Positions 56,641-64,000 of a DNA stretch of 64,000 nt are shown here, piece after piece; within the stretch, counting starts at the first letter, position 1; every line of letters starts with the position of its first letter. The stretch comes from Agrocybe praecox (lineage: Eukaryota; Basidiomycota; Agaricomycetes; Agaricales; Agrocybaceae). The translations under genes and the position numbers were made by a program. The notes beneath the pieces are model-generated. The model was given only the letters and a program-made list of their open reading frames with translations, had not been told where the DNA came from and did not search any database. The stretch lies in NCBI GenBank assembly GCA_964017145.1, contig OZ024850.1, positions 2,333,618 through 2,397,617 of the forward strand. Reading direction: 5' to 3'.

Positions 56641-59058
56641 TGTGAAGGAGTGGATGATGGTGGTATAATAGGAGAAAGGAGGGTTATAAAAGAAAGCCTG
56701 CTTTCGTGATGTGTCGCAGTGAGGTGGCAAAAGAATGTGAGGCGATTTTATTCGGGATTTTGGTGGGTTTGTCAGTTGATTGTAAAGAGTTCTTGTTGTC
56801 GCTTTGAAACCTGGCTTTCCATTTCGGCATCTCCCTAATTAAGGCGAGTAACGATCACCTCCGTACCAGGTCACAACTATTTTCTTTCCTTCTCTCCTGC
56901 TTTTACCATCTTATCTCAAGAATGAGGCCCTCTATCCCACTGCTCAAGCCAGATGAGACGCGACGTCGACACTGAGTGTCATATTTCTCATGTAAAATCT
57001 GGTAGTCGAGACGAGTCGACGCCTAAAGTCTCGGGAAGACACGCGATTGGCGCTGACGAAGAAATTTCCCATCGTTCAGCCTGCAATGTATACAAGCCCT
57101 GTTTCTCGTGGATGGCTAAAGGCTTCTATGTTTCTGTTCGTCATGGCGCTAATGGAGGGCTCGGTTACTGTTGGAGTGGGACCTTTGATCGAGGCTCGGA
57201 GAGAAACACGGATGAAGGCAACTTTGACATGTCTTCGTCTTGGGAATGTACCTCGTCGCGATTTTATGATGTTGACAGTTACCAGGCTGCTATTCTTTCA
57301 TCTCCTCAAATGCACGTGCGCTACAATAGTCTTTCCATTTGGTTTTTTGTAAGTTTGCGGCGCCGCTTTTTCTATCTTGTAAGTGGATGGTGATGGCTTA
57401 CTATGCTACTGGATAACTAGTACTCTTGATCAGCAAATTATGTGTCTTGTCATTTATTTCATTTCCTCTTTTCTCCTGCTGGCGCCCATCCAACTCTTAA
57501 ACACTTTTGTCTCGAGGCTATCAACAATCAAATATTCTCGATCTCATTGGAGGTAAGTACCAAGCCTAGGTAAGCAGGCAGTCAATGCGTCGCCGCTGTC
57601 TGTTGCTATTGCCACCTGAGGTTGCCTGTCTGTTGTAATGGTCATTTATGAATTGCTGACCGCCTGCGTTGTAAATATGTCCAAAACTCCGATCATATTC
57701 AGAAGAAAAAGTGTTCACGAGTGTACTAGGCGAGTACTGGGCGGCAACCATGGAAATGCTCTTATTGACATCTGGCAGGTCCTGGTTAATAGATTAATCG
57801 CCCACCCGGAAATACAATTTGGGGAAAACCTGGAAAAAACGTTGAATAGGTTCTCCGTCACAATGGTTTCATTTAATTGTATATATACATACCTAACTTT
57901 CGATCCAGCGAAAACACTATGTATGTATGCCGTTTATTTGTATGATTGTATGATTTATTATTCTCATATCAGTGCATATCCATCACCTCTTATGTACCTA
58001 CACATATCTCCGAACGGTCATGACATCAAATATTTTCAACGTCAATTGCGAAAAAAGTCGAACCATCTGAATACTCCAAAAAAAGCACCCTTAGGTGCTG
58101 AGCGCTGATATTTGATTTTTTGGTGAGCACCAAAAATAGAAGACTTGCGTCTGTCGCCGGCATCCTTTAAAGTTTACACACCGTTTCAGAAGATGTGCTG
58201 TGCACGCACTGCGCATATCACGTCCAAACTATATTTAGGGCACACTATTACAGCGAGTCTCAAGAATATATTTAGAATCAGTTTCGTCATAACTTATCGA
58301 ATGCGGAGGACTTCCTGGAAGTTATTATGCCGCCGCAATAAACGGGAACGAGGCTCACGCGCATCAGATATCCTATCCTCAAACATGATACTATAAAGAT
58401 CTGCGTGTGGATGCAGTCCGCATTCGGCGTGTTCGACTACCTTCGAATTGACTCAGTGCAGGATCATCGGGTTTTCAGAATCGGTTGCTTGTTCTTTAGT
58501 GCGCCTCGATGATCAGTCCAGCCGCAGGAGTATGATCTGTGACATTCTGTGTCAAATTGTCCGAGAAATCCGGAATCCAACAGGAAAAGATATCTCGCAA
58601 GCAACAACATGTACGCAAGCTATCGGCAAACGTCAGAGCTCCTATACATATAGTACATATGTTAGATATTTTAATACATTCGCATTTACGTACTGCTAGC
58701 AGCGATACTAGAAGACATATTTTTGTTGTTCTGTGGAGTCCAAGAGGATTTTACGTAGACTGACTAGTCACCAGTCACTAGTTCACTAGGAAGGATTTGC
58801 AGGGACGGAGCTGATCTCCGAGATATCTTATCTGATAATCTAGTGATAGCGTAATAACCCCAGGTTCAGGGGGCCGCGGCCCTGTTTGTCATTTCGCTTA
58901 TGCAAAACTGCCGCATTTTCCCGCCACACGCATATGGGCACCATCCAAGGTTGCCGTTCAACATAAAACCCTTGTCGGAGCAATAGCCTGCATTTCTCAT
59001 CCACTCTTTCATCTTCTTTAATTCTTTTTTGCTCGACGTCCCGTCGCCAGACGCTACG
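56641..59058. other. Long divergent intergenic region AGC kinase / ABC transporter
   Basis: 2.4 kb with no gene I can support. The frame 57047-57352 encodes a 101-residue peptide with one hydrophobic stretch (ASMFLFVMALMEGSVTVGVG); the frame 57638-58108 is compositionally ordinary. Neither has motifs or a clear start. From about 58761 the sequence carries a 10-bp palindrome and TATC/GATAA motifs (58824-58842). Confidence 0.45.
58761..58770. promoter_or_regulatory. bZIP-type palindrome TGACTAGTCA upstream of the ABC transporter
   Basis: Perfect 10-bp palindrome with two TGAC half-sites separated by TA, 289 nt before the transporter ATG. It is followed by a repeated CACTAGT/CACTAG (58776-58789). 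It resembles AP-1/Yap-type half-sites. Binding is inferred only. Confidence 0.3.
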
Positions 59059-62000
59059 ATGGTCGACTCCAGACCGAGCAGCACCGATGAAAAGGCTACT
59101 GTGGTAGATGAGTCCAGGTCCAAAGGTTTCTTTTCCCGCAAAAAATCTGCGAAAGCAGACGACGTCAAGAATGAGAAAACGCACGAGGATGATGAGTCGT
59201 CAACCGACGTGAAGCCTGCTGTTCGCGAGGTCCCCCCAATTTCTTTCACTGAGCTATTTCGGTGAGTGACGATCCATGATAAGATTGATGTCAATGCCTC
59301 AACCAGTCTATAAACTTCTAGTTACTCCACTAAATTCGAACTATTCATTGACGCCATCGGAATCGTAGCAGCAGTGGCGGCTGGTGCAGCCCAGGTGTGT
59401 ACATTGATTGGACCTGTCTAAAAAAACACTAAATAGTATTGTAGCCTCTTATGTCCCTCTTATTCGGTAACCTTACGCAAGATTTCGTCAACTTCCAGAC
59501 AATCCTCAACAACGCGAATATCGGTACCCCTGGTGCCTCTGAGCAAATCCCTGAGGCCGCTAGAACTTTCCGTCATGCGGCTTCGCAGAGCGCTACGTAT
59601 TTGGTCTGCATTGGTTCGTGTGTTTGTTGTCGTCATCTGGGGTTGGATTAATCATATCATCCTTCAGGTATTGGCATGTTTGTATGCACTTATGCATACA
59701 TGTTCATTTGGGTGTACACCGGGGAAGTCAACGCAAAGCGCATCCGTGAACGTTACCTCAAAGCTGTCCTACGACAAGATATTGCGTTCTTCGACAATGT
59801 TGGAGCCGGTGAAGTCGCCACTAGAATTCAAACCGATACCCGTATGTGGCCTTTTCTACTATATTGCATTCACGTACTCATGTCACCCCAAGATTTGGTG
59901 CAACAGGGTATATCAGAAAAAGTTGCCCTTGTAGCGAATTTTCTTGGAGCTTTTGTTGCCGGTTTTGTCTTGGCATATGCTCGTTCGTGGCGATTGGCTC
60001 TTGCAATGTCGTCCATTTTACCTTGCATTGCCATCACCGGTGGTATCATGAATAAGTTCATCTCTACGTACATGCAGTATGTGAAGCACTCGGTTACAAG
60101 TCTATGTAGTTATTGATTTTTCTATCTAGGTTGGCTCTAAAACACACTGCCGAGGGTGGAAGTTTGGCTGAAGAGGTTGTTTCTACGATTCGCACTGCTC
60201 AAGCTTTCGGGACTCAGAAGATTCTTGCGTCGATCTACAATACTCACATTGATCAGTCACTCGACGTGGACATGAAAGCAGCCACATGGCACGGAGGAGG
60301 TCTGGCTGTCTTTTTCTTCGTTATTTATTCAGCATATGCTCTAGGTATGAAGTTCGGACTTATCAATTTGGTTAGCTAAGTTTTTTACAATTACAACAGC
60401 CTTCAGTTTCGGTACTACACTCATCAACCAAGGCCACGGTAAGCACACCAAACTTTTGTAGATAGTTTAATGGCTAATTTATCCACCCACCCATTTAGCT
60501 ACTCCTGGTCATGTTGTCAACGTTTTCTTGGCCATTCTGATTGGCTCTTTCTCCCTTGCACTGCTCGCACCTGAAATGCAAGGTGAGTTTGATTTCATCT
60601 TTCTAAAAATTACTCTTACTCATAGTCCACAGCTATCACTCATGGACGTGGTGCTGCTGCTAAGCTTTACGACACGATTAACCGTGTCCCAGAAATCGAT
60701 TCCGCCAATCCTGGGGGACTGAAACCGGAAACTGTCGAAGGGGAAATTACTCTGGAGAACATCAAGTTCAGTTATCCATCGCGCCCCTCTGTCCAAGTCG
60801 TGAAAGATTTGTCCATCACATTCCGTGCTGGTAAGACTGCAGCATTAGTTGGTGCCTCTGGATCTGGCAAGTCGACTGTAGTCTCGCTCGTCGAGCGCTT
60901 CTATGACCCTACTTCCGGAGTGGTCAAGCTTGATGGCAACAACTTGAAGGATCTCAACTTGAAGTGGCTCCGTACTCAGATCGGTTTGGTATCTCAGGAA
61001 CCTACCTTATTCGCAACCACCATTAGGGGGAACGTAGCTCATGGTCTCATTGGAACCAAGCACGAACACGCACCTGAAGAAGAGAAAGAAGCATTAATCA
61101 AAGAGGCGTGCATCAAGGCCAACGCCGATGGCTTCATCACCAAACTTCCTCTTGGCTACGACACCATGGTTGGTGAACGCGGTTTCCTTCTCTCTGGCGG
61201 ACAAAAGCAGCGCATTGCCATCGCTCGTGCTATCGTGTCTGATCCTCGTATCTTACTTTTGGATGAGGCAACCAGTGCTCTTGATACCCAATCAGAAGGA
61301 ATTGTACAGGACGCTCTCGACAAAGCAGCTGCAGGTTCGTCAATCGAAGTCCCCTAGATTTTTTCTTTCTTTGACCTTCTTTCTATATATAGGTAGGACA
61401 ACAATCACCATCGCTCATCGTCTTTCGACTATCAAAGACGCCGACGTTATTTACGTCATGGGTGATGGTCTCGTTCTCGAAAGTGGCACTCATAACGATC
61501 TTTTGTCCGCAAACGGTGCTTATGCCCGACTCGTCCACGCACAGAAACTTCGTGAAAGTGAGAGCGACAGCAAAGGAGACGACTCTGACTCCGAGGAAGA
61601 TGATATGGAGAAAGCTGCACGTGAAGAGATTCCTCTTGGTCGCAAAAATACCCAACAGTCTTTGGCAAGCGAAATATTGGAACAGAAGCGCAAGGCTGCT
61701 GAAGCTTCAAACACTGGCAAAGAAGAAGACGACTTTAGCATTTTTTACTTGTTCAAGAATATGGCGCCCCTCATTCGCGATCGCAGGAGGCATTACCTCC
61801 TTGGTGCTGTCTTTGCCTCCAGTGGGTGTCATACTTCATATTATGCTTATATTATCATTTTATTAACACTGGAGACAGTGACTGGTATGGTCTACCCGGC
61901 CTTCGGTGTCGTCTATGCAAAGGGTATTCAAGGTTTCTCCGCCATTGACCCTCATGACCGCCGCTTCCAAGGTGACCGAAATGCCCTCTGGTACGTTTTT

Positions 62001-64000
62001 GTGGTCTCTTTCGTCATTGTGGCGAGATACTAAAGCATCCCTCTAGGATGTTTATAATTGCCATCCTCTCGACAATATCTATCGGTCTCCAGAACTACCT
62101 GTTCGCAAGTTCAGCATCTGTTCTTACTGCCAGACTTCGTTCCCTCAGCTTCAAGGCCATGCTTCGTCAAGACAGTAAGTTGTGTTGGCAGACGGACTTC
62201 GAGGCATACTAACATACCTCTTCTTTCTAGTTGAGTTCTTTGACAGGGATGAGAATAGCGTCAGTCTACCTAGGCTTTTCATATTCAATTGCTAACATGT
62301 CTCTGATATATAGACCGGTAGTCTGGTTGCTCAACTCAGTGATAACCCCCAAAAGGTCAATGGTTTAGCGGGCATCACCCTTGGTGCTATCGTACAAAGT
62401 ATTGCCACTTTGATCGCTGGGTCGGTCCTTGGCTTGGTCTTCATCTGGAGGGTTGCCCTCGTCGGTATTGGTAAGAAAACAAGTGTTATTTTATGAGCGC
62501 TTGACTGAAATATACATTTATCTTAGCTTGCACTCCTCTTTTGGTCTCCACTGGTTATATTCGCCTAGTCAGTATACCTCGTTCTTGGCGATTCTTTCGC
62601 AAGTATTGACGGTTCTTTGCCAGCGTGTTGTTGTGCTAAAAGATCAAGCCAACAAAAAAGCCCACGAAGACTCAGCCCAATTGGCCTGTGAAGCTGCCGG
62701 ATCTATCAGAACTGTAGCTGCCTTGACTAGAGAAGAGGATTGCCTTCGCCTTTACAGCGAAAGTTTGGAGGAGCCCCTACGCCAATCGAACAGGACAGCC
62801 ATCTGGAGTAATGGATTCTACTCATTCTCCCAGGCAATTGTTTTCTTTGTCATCGCCTTGATTTTCTGGTATGGTGCTACCCTCGTGTCAGAATTCAAAG
62901 CATCGACCTTCCAATTCTTCGTCGGTCTCATGGTTAGTCATCAATTGCTTCTGGATTTTCTTTGGCTTATTATTTCTCCAAAAGAGTACTACCTTTGGAG
63001 CTATCCAAGCTGGAAATGTGTTCTCTTTCGTGCCTGATATCTCTTCGGCCAAGGGAGCTGGTTCAGACATTCTCAAGCTCCTGCAGTCTACTCCAGAAAT
63101 CGATGCCGAGTCGGCCGAAGGCAAAACCATCGACACAACCGCTATCAAAGGCCATATCCGTTTTGAAAATATTCATTTCAGATACCCTACTCGCCCCGGT
63201 GTCCGTGTGTTGCGCGATCTTTCTCTTGAAGTACATCCTGGCACATATGTCGCCATTGTCGGTGCCAGTGGATCTGGAAAGAGTACAACGTAAGTATTTT
63301 ATTGATCATGAGTTTGTTGCACGTTTTGAAGTTCGTCGCATTTGCTAGGATCCAACTGATCGAACGATTCTACGACCCTCTCGCTGGTGACATCTACGTG
63401 AGTCAATTTGCTCATCTTCGATTTTGGTGAAACTGAGTTTGCCACGTTAGCTTGATGGCGAACGGATTAGCGACTTGAACATTCAAGAATATCGCAAACA
63501 GTTGGCTTTGGTGTCCCAAGAACCCACACTATATGCTGGAACTGTCCGATTCAATATTCTTCTCGGTGCAATCAAGCCTCAGTCCGAAGTAACACAAGAG
63601 GAGATTGAGGACGTTTGCCGCAAGGCCAACATTCTAGAATTTATCCAAGGATTACCCCAGTAGGTTGAGATATGTTTATGGCTTTTCTATGTATTCTGAC
63701 CTACCTTCTACAGAGGCTTTGACACCGAAGTTGGTGGTAAAGGCTCGCAATTATCTGGCGGTCAGAAGCGTGAGTCTCCACAGTTAGTCTGTGGATCAAA
63801 AATATGTCTGAACAGTTTCATAGAACGTATCGCCATCGCCCGCGCATTACTGCGCAACCCTAAGGTTTTATTGTTAGATGAGGTATGTGACTCGAATGCT
63901 CCTTTTTGCGCTCATCGATTGACTTGTTGCGAATCTCAGGCAACCTCAGCGCTAGATTCGAACTCAGAGAAGGTCGTCCAGGCTGCTTTGGATCAAGCAG
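59059..64000 (+). CDS. ABC multidrug transporter, ABCB (MDR1) full-size type, 3' end missing
   Basis: Plasma-membrane efflux pump with two TMD-NBD halves. The start is [23 protein letters not shown]1 runs to about 60600 ([40 protein letters not shown]). NBD1 has Walker [10 protein letters not shown], signature [15 protein letters not shown], Walker [14 protein letters not shown] and H-loop [12 protein letters not shown] charged linker (61555-61740) precedes TMD2 ([20 protein letters not shown]). NBD2 has Walker [10 protein letters not shown] (63271-63288), Q-loop [20 protein letters not shown], signature QLSGGQKQ split by an intron from [20 protein letters not shown], and is cut off at the right edge just after [17 protein letters not shown]. 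About 16 introns are visible. Both NBDs keep catalytic residues, so both sites look active. Substrates cannot be told from sequence. Confidence 0.96.

Noticed and set aside
57638..58108. 156-residue frame
   Set aside because: No domain, no initiation context, and composition like surrounding AT-rich DNA.

Overview
The window is fungal nuclear DNA, most likely from an agaricomycete basidiomycete. Genes are cut by many short GT-AG introns of about 50-70 nt, intergenic spaces are short, and the gene families fit (a MATH-like/BTB protein, a fungal Rtt109, an F-box/LRR-like protein, a PL4 rhamnogalacturonate lyase). Gene models here were built by joining exons by eye on conserved protein motifs. 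Outer ends are reliable for most genes; individual splice sites are approximate unless stated.

Layout. 1-4.5 kb: 3' part of a secreted pectinolytic lyase (+), then a MATH-like/BTB protein (-). 5.3-9.6 kb: the U4/U6 recycling factor Prp24/SART3 (-). 10.3-11.5 kb: an F-box-type gene with a disturbed 5' end (+). 11.5-14.1 kb: a gene-poor, repeat-bearing gap with a TIR-flanked element that carries a tRNA-like Pol III head. 14.1-17.6 kb: Rtt109 followed 33 nt later by an unknown low-complexity nuclear-type protein (+), then a 2.2 kb pyrimidine-rich stretch. 19.9-24.7 kb: a Ure2-like glutathione S-transferase, mitochondrial ribosomal protein mL58 and NAD-malic enzyme (all +). 24.9-26.7 kb: one gene that appears to fuse a SET domain to the tRNA deaminase subunit Tad3 (-), divergent from ALG7 (+, 27-28.7 kb). 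29.5-42.6 kb: isocitrate lyase, F-actin capping protein alpha and the very large, intron-rich PRP8 (all +). 42.8-48.5 kb: a PH-domain protein and a SIKE/FGFR1OP2-type coiled-coil protein (-). 48.9-51.6 kb: the Drs1/DDX27 helicase (+). 51.7-56.6 kb: a SAP-like/F-box-like orphan and a Ypk/SGK-type AGC kinase (-). 59.1 kb to the right edge: a full-size ABCB multidrug transporter (+, cut by the edge).

Most genes are housekeeping: splicing (Prp24, Prp8), ribosome biogenesis (Drs1, mL58), tRNA editing (Tad3), chromatin (Rtt109, SET), N-glycosylation (ALG7), central carbon metabolism (isocitrate lyase, malic enzyme), cytoskeleton and signalling (capping protein, Ypk kinase, SIKE). There is no metabolite cluster, phage, CRISPR array or operon. 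The best leads are the SET-Tad3 fusion, the 33-nt Rtt109/orphan spacing that suggests a bicistronic transcript, the TIR element with an internal Pol III head, and a CGG-N11-CCG palindrome beside a CreA/Mig1-type site in the isocitrate lyase promoter.
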